25,683 nucleotides of DNA from JADFOB01 sp046753625. Lineage in GTDB: Bacteria > Planctomycetota > Phycisphaerae > UBA1845. The stretch spans positions 1 to 25,683 of the forward strand of contig JBHHUB010000037.1 in the NCBI GenBank assembly GCA_046753625.1. The letters run 5' to 3'. The notes below the pieces were generated by a model that searched no databases, was not told the DNA's origin, and saw only the letters and a list, made by a program, of their open reading frames with translations. The position numbers and the translations under genes are program-made. Numbering within the stretch: the first letter of the stretch is position 1; each line of letters opens with the position of its first letter. Of the stretch, positions 1 through 7,238 are shown one piece after another.

Positions 1-74
1 ACGGCTACTGTAGCGCAGTTCTTCAGGCTGCCGGAACGAGCGGCGTTGAAGCCACCGGAAGTGTCATGCATGCC

Positions 75-102
75 GTTCAACGATGAATCTTCAATCTTGA
101 AC
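75..102 (-). terminator. Stem-loop just after the last gene of the minus-strand block (possible terminator)
   Basis: An imperfect inverted repeat begins 11 nt beyond the stop codon of the beta-propeller gene ending at 114. The outer arms GTTCAA (75-80) and TTGAAC (97-102) pair fully. Two inner three-base arms also pair, with one bulged base on each side. No T-run follows in the minus direction, so this is not a classical intrinsic terminator. It may simply be a 3'-end stabilising hairpin. Confidence 0.3.
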
Positions 103-113
103 CTTCGACTTAA

Positions 114-1439
114 CTACCGCAAACGAACGGCCATGATCGATTTCTTATCCCTCAAATACACCTTGTCACCGACCACCGTCGGCGCCGTCCATGCCGGTTC
201 TTCGAGCAGTTGGGCTTCAGCGTGAACGGTGATCCCCTCCCCCGTGGCGGTAGCGAGCATCAAGCGTCCTTTGCCGTCCAGAAGAACCAACTTACCCGGC
301 GTGCGCACGGGCTTGACCTTGGCCAACCCTCTCTTTTTCCAGGCTATCTTCCCGGTACGAAAGTCGAACGCCTGCATCATGCCCACGCTTCCGCCGGCGG
401 CCCCGCAGAGCAGCCCGCCCACCACGACCGGATCGCTCAGGCTGCCCTTGATCTTGTGGTTGTTCCAGACGGGTTCGGGTTGGATGTGGTCGCCGTGATG
501 CGCCAGATGCACGGCACGGGCACCGTCGCCGCCGCGAACCACGAAGTAAAGAATGTCGTCCGGGCACCAGATCGGCGTTGAGATGCTGGTGTGGAATCGG
601 CTCTTGGCCTCAAGACTCCAGTGGACTCGGCCGTCCGTCGGCGACAAGCCCACAATCGCCCCTTCCAGGTACGCGATCAGGTGGTCCTCGCCTTCGACGT
701 TTACAATAACGGGCGAGGCGTAGCTGCACGGCAGATCCGTACTCTTCCACACGACGTCCCCGGACGCTTGATCCAGCGCCACGACGCCCTGCCCTTCGCC
801 GCCCACCAGCACGATCACCGTGTTCTTGTAGGCAACCGGACTTACGGCGTATCCGAACCGGAGAAACGAGCCCTCCATGTCATGGTACAAATCCTTTCGC
901 CACAGCACCCGACCCGTCTCGGCGTCAAGACAATGCATGATGCTCGTGTGGCCGATCGCAAAAAGCCGACCTCCCACAAGCAGCGGCGTGCTGTTGGGGC
1001 CGAACCCGAATTGAGTCGGTTGGCGATGGTCCTCATCAATCTCGATAAACGGGGCGTCGTAGGCATACGACCATTTCGTGCGACCGGTGGCAGCGTCGAT
1101 CGCAATCACGGTTTCCTGCTCGTATTCGGGCGGAGCCTTCGGTCCTTCCTCAGCAGCATCATCATCATCCGCCGACGGGACGGTCCCTTTGCGGAACATC
1201 GTGTAGAGCGTCTTACCGTCACTAATGATCGATGAGTAGCCGTCACCGAGCTCGCGTTTCCAGAGCGTTGTCGGGCCGGATGCGGGCCAGCTCCGCGGCA
1301 ACCGCGACGCCGTCGTTGTGAAGTTGCGATGGGGCCCACCCCACTGCGTCCATGGCTCACCGGAAGCGGCGCAGCCGCAAACGATAAGCAACCCCATCCC
1401 CACGCACCCGTATCGAATCCAATCCATCATCTTTGTCAT
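114..1439 (-). CDS. Lipoprotein-type PQQ-like beta-propeller protein
   Basis: Predicted exported protein of 441 residues built of PQQ/BamB-like propeller blades. Blade signatures of the type D-x-x-T-G-x-x-x-W recur, for example DAATGRTKWSY, DAETGRVLWRK and DFRTGKIAWKK. I chose the ATG at 1439 over upstream in-frame starts because GAGGGAG lies 7 nt before it and because the N-terminus is then a lipoprotein signal: a basic start, a hydrophobic stretch, and V20-C21-G22-C23 as a lipobox with C23 the lipidated residue. Cysteine at position -2 of the lipobox is unusual. Proteins of this fold serve as scaffolds or ligand-binding surfaces in the envelope. I see no quinoprotein catalytic signature, so enzyme activity should not be assumed. 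It is the last gene of the minus-strand block, 245 nt after another propeller gene. Function is unknown beyond the fold. Confidence 0.88.
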   Translation of the reverse strand: MTKMMDWIRYGCVGMGLLIVCGCAASGEPWTQWGGPHRNFTTTASRLPRSWPASGPTTLWKRELGDGYSSIISDGKTLYTMFRKGTVPSADDDDAAEEGPKAPPEYEQETVIAIDAATGRTKWSYAYDAPFIEIDEDHRQPTQFGFGPNSTPLLVGGRLFAIGHTSIMHCLDAETGRVLWRKDLYHDMEGSFLRFGYAVSPVAYKNTVIVLVGGEGQGVVALDQASGDVVWKSTDLPCSYASPVIVNVEGEDHLIAYLEGAIVGLSPTDGRVHWSLEAKSRFHTSISTPIWCPDDILYFVVRGGDGARAVHLAHHGDHIQPEPVWNNHKIKGSLSDPVVVGGLLCGAAGGSVGMMQAFDFRTGKIAWKKRGLAKVKPVRTPGKLVLLDGKGRLMLATATGEGITVHAEAQLLEEPAWTAPTVVGDKVYLRDKKSIMAVRLR

Positions 1440-1446
1440 GGCCCTA

Positions 1447-1453
1447 CTCCCTC
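1447..1453 (-). promoter_or_regulatory. Ribosome binding site fixing the propeller start at 1439
   Basis: On the minus strand GAGGGAG is followed by 7 nt and then ATG (1439-1437). The longer reading frame starts with TTG at 1481 and lacks a comparable site, so this motif decides the start. Confidence 0.6.
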
Positions 1454-1613
1454 TTGTCCCTTGTTTCATGCGTCGCGCCAAACCCGACCGCGAACCCGGT
1501 CGGGATCCGCCGCCCTTTCCGCGGCATCGATACCGCGACTCAGCCCCCCGACTCAGAGCCGCCGGCGCCAGCCTGCGGACCTCTGCCGCCAGCCGGCGAA
1601 CCTGCGTGGCAGG

Positions 1614-1681
1614 ATGTCACCAGGCTTGCACCAGGCGCTCTGAAGAAATGTCACCAAGCTTGCGCCAGGTGCTCTGAAAAG
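1614..1681. repeat. Tandem 34-nt hairpin repeat (two copies plus a fragment)
   Basis: Two adjacent 34-nt units (1614-1647 and 1648-1681) differ at only five positions. A third partial copy (ACGTCAC, 1682-1688) runs into the end of the upstream propeller gene. On the minus strand each unit contains a 20-nt hairpin with a GCAA loop (1618-1637 and 1652-1671). All three substitutions inside the hairpins keep a Watson-Crick or G-U pair. The units lie in the 245-nt gap between two propeller genes and would be in the leader of the downstream one. Confidence 0.75.
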
Positions 1682-1684
1682 ACG

Positions 1685-2890
1685 TCACTTACCGGCACGG
1701 GTCTCGACGGAATTAGCCGTACCAAAACAATAGAGCACGCCGTCGAGCGTACCGATCACAAGGCGATCCCGCGCCACCGCCGGCGACGCCGTGATCGATG
1801 AGCCCGTCTCATACCGCCACAAACGCTTCCCATCCCGCAGGCCCAGCACGTAGAGTACGCCATCGGTCGAACCGATCAACACGCGATCACCCACGATCAC
1901 CGGCGACCCATCTACGCGTCCCCTGGTGGCGAAAACCCAATTCAGTTTGCCCCAACGACGATCCAACGCGCGAACGCGTTTGTCCCGCCCACCAAGGACC
2001 ACGAGCTTCTCGGTCACCGCCGCCGACGACATGAAAGGAAACTGCCGCTCGGGGTCCGCAAAGCGCCATGCCACCTTTCCTGCACCGAAGTCGATACCCA
2101 AAACCTCGTTGCCATAGGTTCCCACATACGCCATCGAACCCACCACCGCGGCAGACGCGCCGGACACCGACCCCATCGGTATCGCCGCACGCTCCTTCCC
2201 GTCATCCAGGCTCAAAACGTGCAGCAACTCGTCGCATCCGGCCGCAATCACCATCCCGCCAGCCACCGCGGGCGTTCCATGAACGCGCCCGCCCGTCTCA
2301 AACTTCCAGATCAACGCACCATCCTTGGGATTCAGCGCGTAGACAAAACCGTCATAAGATCCAAAGACGATCCGCCCGTTGCCGGTATTCACCGAGGAGA
2401 TAATCTGCCCTTCAGTCGCAAACGTCCACTTCTTCTTGCCGGACACCGCATCCACCGCATGGAGCACGCCCAGATCATCGCCGACGTAGACCGTTTTCCC
2501 GAGTACGGACGGCGCCGATTGGATCATCTCCGGCTCCGTGTATTTCCATTTCAACCGGCCCGACGCCAGGTCAATCGCATAGAGAACGCCGTCCTCGCAC
2601 CCAACGTAGACGGTATCCTGTGCGATCACCGCTGAGGCGGAAAACGCCTCCTCCGCCTTGAACCGCCACACAACCGCGGGTTGGGCCGGCAGCGACGAGG
2701 CCCCCGCGCCGCATTGCGCCGGTCCGCCGCGCCAGTGACGCCAGGCATCCGCGCTTCTGGCGGCCGCACCATCGCGACTCGGATTCGGATCGAACGCAAC
2801 CGCTTCGGCATGCGACAGCACAACCGTGCACAATAGACCGGCCATCACGAAACGCGTTCGGATCAGAAATGAGTGCATCCGATCAACCAT
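1685..2890 (-). CDS. Secreted PQQ-like beta-propeller protein (BamB-like)
   Basis: Predicted exported protein of 401 residues that is almost entirely a beta-propeller. At least seven blade motifs are visible, including DLASGRLKWKY, DAVSGKKKWTF, NPKDGALIWKF, DFGAGKVAWRF, DRRWGKLNWVF and GLRDGKRLWRY. Spacing of about 40 residues fits a seven- or eight-bladed propeller. The N-terminus carries a Sec-type signal: basic residues, a hydrophobic core MAGLLCTVVL, and a likely cleavage after AVA near residue 32. The ATG at 2890 lies 3 nt after the stop of the upstream small membrane protein, so the two are probably translationally coupled. A second in-frame ATG at 2878 is possible. The fold suggests binding or scaffolding in the envelope. 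I see nothing that defines a ligand. Confidence 0.88.
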   Translation of the reverse strand: MVDRMHSFLIRTRFVMAGLLCTVVLSHAEAVAFDPNPSRDGAAARSADAWRHWRGGPAQCGAGASSLPAQPAVVWRFKAEEAFSASAVIAQDTVYVGCEDGVLYAIDLASGRLKWKYTEPEMIQSAPSVLGKTVYVGDDLGVLHAVDAVSGKKKWTFATEGQIISSVNTGNGRIVFGSYDGFVYALNPKDGALIWKFETGGRVHGTPAVAGGMVIAAGCDELLHVLSLDDGKERAAIPMGSVSGASAAVVGSMAYVGTYGNEVLGIDFGAGKVAWRFADPERQFPFMSSAAVTEKLVVLGGRDKRVRALDRRWGKLNWVFATRGRVDGSPVIVGDRVLIGSTDGVLYVLGLRDGKRLWRYETGSSITASPAVARDRLVIGTLDGVLYCFGTANSVETRAGK

Positions 2891-2893
2891 TGC

Positions 2894-3352
2894 CTACGTC
2901 GGCTTAAAGCGAAGCGCCAAGGCCGCACCCGCACCCGCCATGAGAATGCCGACATAAAACCACATTTTCGGCGGCGTGGCGGGTCGGCTCCAGGCCATCG
3001 AAACGATCGTGTTGACGATCGGCGCGCCGGCGAACACCAGCGGCGCCACAAACAGCGGCTTGCCCCCGGCCCGCATGGCGAACACGATCCCGATCGCGCC
3101 GACCGCCCCGAGTATGCCGGCCGTGGTGGAGATCGTGACCCCCTTGGTGGTAAACGCCAGCGGCTCGGCTTTGGTCGCAACCAGGTAGAACAGCGTCAAC
3201 GCAGCCACGATGAGGTAGGCCAGCCCAACAAACAAGAACGCGCGCAGCGCGCTATTTTTATCGCCGAACGCCATCTGCCCGTGGTGCAAGGTCGGGACAT
3301 AGGCGCCCCAACACAGAATCGTACAAATCACCCATACGCCCCAAAGTTTCAT
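2894..3352 (-). CDS. Small integral membrane protein of unknown function
   Basis: A 152-residue hydrophobic protein with about five predicted membrane segments: residues 2-20, 37-58, 75-92, 98-115 and 130-148. A conserved-looking polar stretch, YVPTLHHGQ, follows the first helix. The general pattern resembles half-size EamA/DMT-like transporters, but I cannot assign it to a family. The ATG at 3352 was chosen because AGGAG sits 6 nt upstream; the alternatives at 3358 and 3367 overlap or precede that site. The stop is 3 nt before the following propeller gene. The arrangement suggests a membrane partner of that exported protein, which is inference from position only. Confidence 0.75.
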   Translation of the reverse strand: MKLWGVWVICTILCWGAYVPTLHHGQMAFGDKNSALRAFLFVGLAYLIVAALTLFYLVATKAEPLAFTTKGVTISTTAGILGAVGAIGIVFAMRAGGKPLFVAPLVFAGAPIVNTIVSMAWSRPATPPKMWFYVGILMAGAGAALALRFKPT

Positions 3353-3358
3353 CAGCAT

Positions 3359-3363
3359 CTCCT
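3359..3363 (-). promoter_or_regulatory. Shine-Dalgarno AGGAG fixing the start at 3352
   Basis: The minus strand reads AGGAG, 6 nt, then ATG AAA CTT TGG. This is canonical spacing and favours 3352 over the two upstream in-frame ATGs. Confidence 0.65.
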
Positions 3364-3408
3364 GCACAAACCCATGATGGTCTCAGTGTGTGGCCCACCC
3401 ACCCTCGG

Positions 3409-3424
3409 CTGGGCGATTGCCCAG
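3409..3424. repeat. Perfect 6-bp hairpin in the intergenic gap
   Basis: CTGGGC (3409-3414) and GCCCAG (3419-3424) are perfect inverted arms around a 4-nt loop. They lie in the 131-nt gap between the thioesterase and the small membrane protein. Neighbouring sequence contains CCCTCGGCTGGG, related to the repeat motif near 18354 and 18446. No T-run follows on either strand, so I treat it as a repeat element rather than a terminator. Confidence 0.4.
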
Positions 3425-3483
3425 ACACAACGGAGGGCCGCTGTGCTACACGGAATACCCTTCGAATCTGCGTTGACGCCCCA

Positions 3484-3894
3484 CTAGCGTCCCTGCAGCT
3501 TATCTCTCAGCGTCTTGGGAATCGCAACCGGCGAGAAGGTTCCGCCGCCCCACTGGCAGCACACGGCCTTGGCCGAACCCGCGGCGGTTTTCACCGATCC
3601 TTTGAAAAACTCCACCATATACGTCATCGATTTATCCCCAATCTCGGAAACGCGTAGCCGTACCTCCACTTCATCCTCAAAGCGAAGCGGCGCAAAGTAT
3701 TCGCATTTTACCGAAACACGCGGCCAGCTCACGTCGGCGCATTCGGTCACGGACACCACGCTCGCGCCCAGGCTTCGCCAAAACGCGTGCTCAACTTCCT
3801 CCATAATCCGAAAGTAGTTCGCAAAGTGCATGACCCCCGCCATGTCCGTCTCGGCGAACTGCACAAGGCGCGTCATGCGAAACGTGTCCGGCAT
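3484..3894 (-). CDS. Hotdog-fold acyl-CoA thioesterase (YbgC / 4-hydroxybenzoyl-CoA thioesterase family)
   Basis: A 136-residue protein of typical length for single hotdog-domain thioesterases. The N-terminal signature is clear: V11-Q-F-A-E-T-D17-M-A-G20-V-M-H23-F-A-N26-Y27. D17 is in the place of the catalytic aspartate of the 4HBT/YbgC group. These cytoplasmic enzymes hydrolyse aryl- or acyl-CoA (or acyl-carrier) thioesters. The ATG at 3894 has GGAG 8 nt upstream. The gene starts 37 nt after the symporter stop and shares its transcription direction. In context it could release a free acid from the thioester made by the PaaK-type ligase at 16955-18277, or supply acid to the adenylating enzyme at 12098-13180. 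The substrate is unproven; the fold assignment is secure. Confidence 0.9.
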   Translation of the reverse strand: MPDTFRMTRLVQFAETDMAGVMHFANYFRIMEEVEHAFWRSLGASVVSVTECADVSWPRVSVKCEYFAPLRFEDEVEVRLRVSEIGDKSMTYMVEFFKGSVKTAAGSAKAVCCQWGGGTFSPVAIPKTLRDKLQGR

Positions 3895-3931
3895 CGCTTA
3901 GGCTCCATTCGGCACTCAGTGCACCAAGAAT

Positions 3932-5554
3932 TCACGCAGGAAAAAACTTCTCCACCGTCCTACGACTCGGCGGCGCGGTCAGCAGGGACACGACGAAGAG
4001 GGATACCGCCGCGGCCGCGCAGATCGTGGCCACCGGCATCATCCCGCCAAAAAGATATTCGCGATCGGCCCCGTAGCCGGATTCGCGAAACAGCCAGAGC
4101 CAGCAGACCGCCACGGTCAGGATCGAGGCGTACGCCCCCAGCCGCGTCGCCCGCCGCCAGTAAAGCGCGCCCACCACCAGCGGAAACAATCCGGCGAATC
4201 CTGAAAAACACCAGATGCCCAGCGTAAAAACGCCTCGGGCCCCTTGCAGCTTCAGCGCGAGCAGGTACGTGACCAACACGATGGCCACCACGAAAAACCG
4301 GCCGATCATGACGTTTTGCCGATCGCTCAACGCATCGTGCGCGATGTAGTGCGCCACAATATCATTCGTAAAAATGCTGCCCAGGCAGAGGAACTGCGAA
4401 TCGAGGCTCGACATGATGGCCGCGAGAATGCCCGCCGTTAAAAGCCCGCCCACGATCGGGTTGGTCAGTTTTTTCACCATGATCGCCAGCACGGCGTTGA
4501 CGTTACCGAAATCCGGCGCGATGACCGGTTTCCCACCGACCACGGCCGACGTCGCCCACACACCCAACAGCACGCACGGCACCCAGACGAGCATGATCAA
4601 TAGCGGATGTGCGATGATGGAAAGCTTGAACGATTGCGCGGATCGAGCCGTCAGCCAGTGTTGAAACAGATGCGGGAACATGCCCACGCTGAGCGGGATG
4701 AACAGGTATGTGAAGAACTGAAGCTGCGTGATGCGCACGGGCTTCATCGGCTTGATGACGGCGGCGGCCGGGTCGCGCTGCCACTCGGCGAGCTTCTGCT
4801 GATACTGTGCCACATCCTCGGCGGTCGCGGCTCGGGCGAGCTTGGTGGGGTTGTGCTCCTGAACCATCGCCGTCGCACGCTTCATGCCGCCGAGTTCGGA
4901 CGCGATGAGCGTAAACGTCACGATGCCCAGAATAATAAATACGATCGTCTGAAAGGCGTTGGCCCAGGCCGTTCCGCGAACGCCGCCGAAAAACACGTAG
5001 ACGAGCACCACCGTACATATCACGGCCGCGCCGAGCCAGAACGGAACCCCCCCACCGGTCGCGGCAAACGCAGCGGGAAACGCCCCGCGGGTCACCTTTT
5101 CGATCACCGTGCCGGCGCTGAGCACGCCGATCAACAAGTACGGAATGACCAAACCGACGAGCACGGGAAAGAGCAACAGGCCGATCCCGTTGGACTCAAA
5201 TCGGTCCCGGAAAAACTGAATCTGAGTGACATAACCATGCCGCTTTCCAAGCGACCACAATCGAATGCCGATGAAAAAGAAGCAGGCCGAGTGAACGATG
5301 CCCGCCCAGGAGGCCATCTTGCCGTAAACGCCGATACCCGATTTGAAAGCCGCGCCGCTGCTGCCGACGATGGCGAACGCCGTCATGGTCGTACCGAACA
5401 GGGACATCAGCAGGAGAAAGGAGCCGATCCCGCGCGACGCCAGGAAATAATCCGATGCCGTCCCCTTGAAGTAGCGGCTGCTGAACAGGCCCAGCCCCAG
5501 CAACAGGAGCAGGTACGCCGCCACCACGACAATGCCGATCGCCCCCGGATTCAT
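3932..5554 (-). CDS. Sodium:solute symporter (SSS family)
   Basis: A 540-residue polytopic inner-membrane transporter with about 13 hydrophobic segments, within the usual range for the SSS family. Family marks include GGVRGTAWANAFQT (190-203), matching the first SSS signature, and MSSLDSQFLC (381-390), which carries the serines expected at the sodium site. A hydrophilic, charged loop of about 55 residues (222-276) interrupts the membrane region and is longer than in many relatives. The ATG at 5554 overlaps the stop of the small membrane gene upstream as ATGA, implying coupled translation. SSS proteins import organic acids, sugars, amino acids or vitamins with Na+. The neighbouring aromatic-acid-type enzymes make an organic acid a reasonable guess, but no substrate can be read from the sequence. 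Confidence 0.92.
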   Translation of the reverse strand: MNPGAIGIVVVAAYLLLLLGLGLFSSRYFKGTASDYFLASRGIGSFLLLMSLFGTTMTAFAIVGSSGAAFKSGIGVYGKMASWAGIVHSACFFFIGIRLWSLGKRHGYVTQIQFFRDRFESNGIGLLLFPVLVGLVIPYLLIGVLSAGTVIEKVTRGAFPAAFAATGGGVPFWLGAAVICTVVLVYVFFGGVRGTAWANAFQTIVFIILGIVTFTLIASELGGMKRATAMVQEHNPTKLARAATAEDVAQYQQKLAEWQRDPAAAVIKPMKPVRITQLQFFTYLFIPLSVGMFPHLFQHWLTARSAQSFKLSIIAHPLLIMLVWVPCVLLGVWATSAVVGGKPVIAPDFGNVNAVLAIMVKKLTNPIVGGLLTAGILAAIMSSLDSQFLCLGSIFTNDIVAHYIAHDALSDRQNVMIGRFFVVAIVLVTYLLALKLQGARGVFTLGIWCFSGFAGLFPLVVGALYWRRATRLGAYASILTVAVCWLWLFRESGYGADREYLFGGMMPVATICAAAAVSLFVVSLLTAPPSRRTVEKFFPA

Positions 5555-5781
5555 GCCCGATCCTCCGATGAAGCCTCATCGGACGCATCCGGAAGATCCT
5601 TCGGCCAGCAGTATTTCACCGCCAGCGCCCAGAGGACGGCCGCGGCCACGGAAATCCCGGCGTGGTAGGCCAGCCCGATCGGCAGAAACCCCAACACGAG
5701 CGTTTCATGGTCGCTCCACCACCAGAAATCCTGATGGGCTGCGGCCAGAAGTACGATGAGCGCAAAGATGAATACTTTCAT
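5551..5781 (-). CDS. Small membrane protein, probable symporter partner (DUF3311-like)
   Basis: A 76-residue protein with two hydrophobic segments: an N-terminal one starting KVFIFALIVLL and a second around residues 31-51. A charged tail follows (DASDEASSEDRA). Small two-helix proteins of the DUF3311 type commonly lie directly upstream of SSS symporter genes and are regarded as accessory subunits; size and position match, though sequence similarity is only suggestive. The start at 5781 was preferred to upstream in-frame positions because its ATG overlaps the stop of the flavin enzyme gene as ATGA. The protein's own stop overlaps the symporter ATG the same way, so all three genes form one coupled unit. 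Confidence 0.75.
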   Translation of the reverse strand: MKVFIFALIVLLAAAHQDFWWWSDHETLVLGFLPIGLAYHAGISVAAAVLWALAVKYCWPKDLPDASDEASSEDRA

Positions 5782-7040
5782 TCTTGGGCGGTTTCCCATG
5801 CCAAGGTCTTGGGGTCCGGCAGCTTGGTCCATGTGCCCATGGCACCGAACACCCGACCCACGTCCGGATCGAACACGTCGCCGATGAGCAAGCGGACGAG
5901 ATGATCGCGGTATTCGGGGTGTTTGGCAAGGAAGCGCCCGACGCTGAACTCGGGATCGTAAAAGGCGTAGACCAGGTTTCTCAAGAGGTCCATGCCGCGC
6001 AGCAACTCCTCTCCGAACCGGCCCAGGTTTCGCTCACCGACGTCGTCAGCGAGCAAAGCGTCGTGAATGGCGTCGGCTGCCAGTTCGCCGCTCTTGATCG
6101 CCAAGAACACGCCGGAGGAATAGACCGGATCAATGAACGCAAACGCGTCCCCGATCAGCACCCATCCGCGACCCGCGATGCGCTTGGCCGAATAGGAGAA
6201 ATCCTTCGTGACGCGCACGGCCGCGATGCGGCGCGCGCCCTCGAGCCGCCGGCGCATGCCGGGGCAGCGATCAACGGCCTTCTCAAAGACCGCCGGCGGC
6301 TTGACGCCGGCGCCGGAAAAAAGCACCGCGGGCGGGCCGACCAGGCCCACGCTCGTGATGCCGTTGTTCAGCGGGATGGACCAAAACCAACTCTTGCGGC
6401 CTTCGGTGCTGATGATCATCGTCGCGCCGGCGTTGCGGCCTTCGTCGCGGTAGGCGTTTTTGTAGTAGGTGTAGATGGAGCCGTTGTGAAGGTCGGCGTC
6501 CGGTTCGTGGAGGCGTAATTGCTTGCTGAGCAAGGCGCGATCGCCGCTGGCGTCGACCACGACCTTCGCGCGGACGTCCATGCTGCGCGATCCGATCGTG
6601 AGCCGCACGCCGCAGGCTCGGTCTCCGTCAAACAGCACGCGCTCGACGCTCGCGCCTTCGCACACCTCGGCGCCGCGGGCTCGCGCGTTGTTGAGCATCA
6701 TCAGATCGAAGCAATCTCGCGGCACCTGCCACGTGCGCGACCACTCGCCGGGATCCCGATCGGTGAAAAAGTAAGGCTCGGAATCCTTGCCGGACGCGCT
6801 GACGAACTGCACGCTTTCCTTCGTGGGGAAATCGGACGCTTTCATCTGTTCAAGCAACCCGAGCCGCTTGAGCGTGTGGTACGTCTGCGGCATGAGCGAT
6901 TCGCCGATGTGGTAGCGCGGAAAACGCGCTCGCTCCAGCACCAGCGTCGCATGACCATGATCGGCCAGAAGCGTCGCAGCAGTCGCGCCGGCCGGCCCGC
7001 CGCCGATGACGATGCAGTCGTATGCGCTTTGACCAGGCAT
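5778..7040 (-). CDS. FAD-dependent oxidoreductase of the flavin-halogenase-like family
   Basis: A 420-residue flavoprotein. The Rossmann motif GGGPAG (13-18) with acidic E36 at the end of the second strand binds FAD. FPRYHIGESLMP (40-51) and GDAFAFIDPVYSSG (297-310) are the conserved motifs of the CmlS/tryptophan-halogenase and geranylgeranyl-reductase-like branch. It also carries W218-F-W220-S-I222-P223, matching the WxWxIP motif of flavin halogenases, and K74, which falls roughly where the halogenase lysine lies. Many non-halogenating relatives keep some of these residues, so the reaction (halogenation, hydroxylation or dehydrogenation of an aromatic or polyene substrate) is open. The ATG at 7040 gives the standard N-terminus; the open frame continues upstream only through repeat DNA. 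It is coupled by ATGA to the small membrane protein and symporter. Confidence 0.88.
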   Translation of the reverse strand: MPGQSAYDCIVIGGGPAGATAATLLADHGHATLVLERARFPRYHIGESLMPQTYHTLKRLGLLEQMKASDFPTKESVQFVSASGKDSEPYFFTDRDPGEWSRTWQVPRDCFDLMMLNNARARGAEVCEGASVERVLFDGDRACGVRLTIGSRSMDVRAKVVVDASGDRALLSKQLRLHEPDADLHNGSIYTYYKNAYRDEGRNAGATMIISTEGRKSWFWSIPLNNGITSVGLVGPPAVLFSGAGVKPPAVFEKAVDRCPGMRRRLEGARRIAAVRVTKDFSYSAKRIAGRGWVLIGDAFAFIDPVYSSGVFLAIKSGELAADAIHDALLADDVGERNLGRFGEELLRGMDLLRNLVYAFYDPEFSVGRFLAKHPEYRDHLVRLLIGDVFDPDVGRVFGAMGTWTKLPDPKTLAWETAQE

Positions 7041-7105
7041 TACGCCGCCGAGATGAATCAACCCGCTATCCCTTTCGCTGACCTGTGCGCCCTCGTGCCT
7101 TGATG

Positions 7106-7178
7106 CGTCGGGTGCCCCATGTCCCTTTCCGGGTGACGCATTTGCTTCGTCGGGTGGCCCATGTCCTTTGAACATGGG
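7106..7178. repeat. Duplicated GC-rich repeat with a terminal hairpin
   Basis: A motif beginning CGTCGGGTG and continuing with CCCATGTCC occurs twice, at 7106-7128 and 7148-7169. The second copy leads into a perfect 7-bp hairpin, CCCATGT (7158-7164) with ACATGGG (7172-7178). The repeat fills most of the 198-nt gap upstream of the flavin enzyme. Its open reading through in that gene's frame looks incidental. Confidence 0.55.
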
Positions 7179-7238
7179 GAAGACGATGACCCGCGCTCAA
7201 CCTCGTGATCCATCTGCCTTGCTCTTTGATCAGTAATG

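Noticed and set aside
1614..1688. A short CRISPR array
   Set aside because: The 34-nt units are directly adjacent with no spacers and no cas genes occur in the window.
7041..7175. N-terminal extension of the flavin enzyme
   Set aside because: It is translated repeat DNA; the FAD-binding fold begins right after the ATG at 7040.
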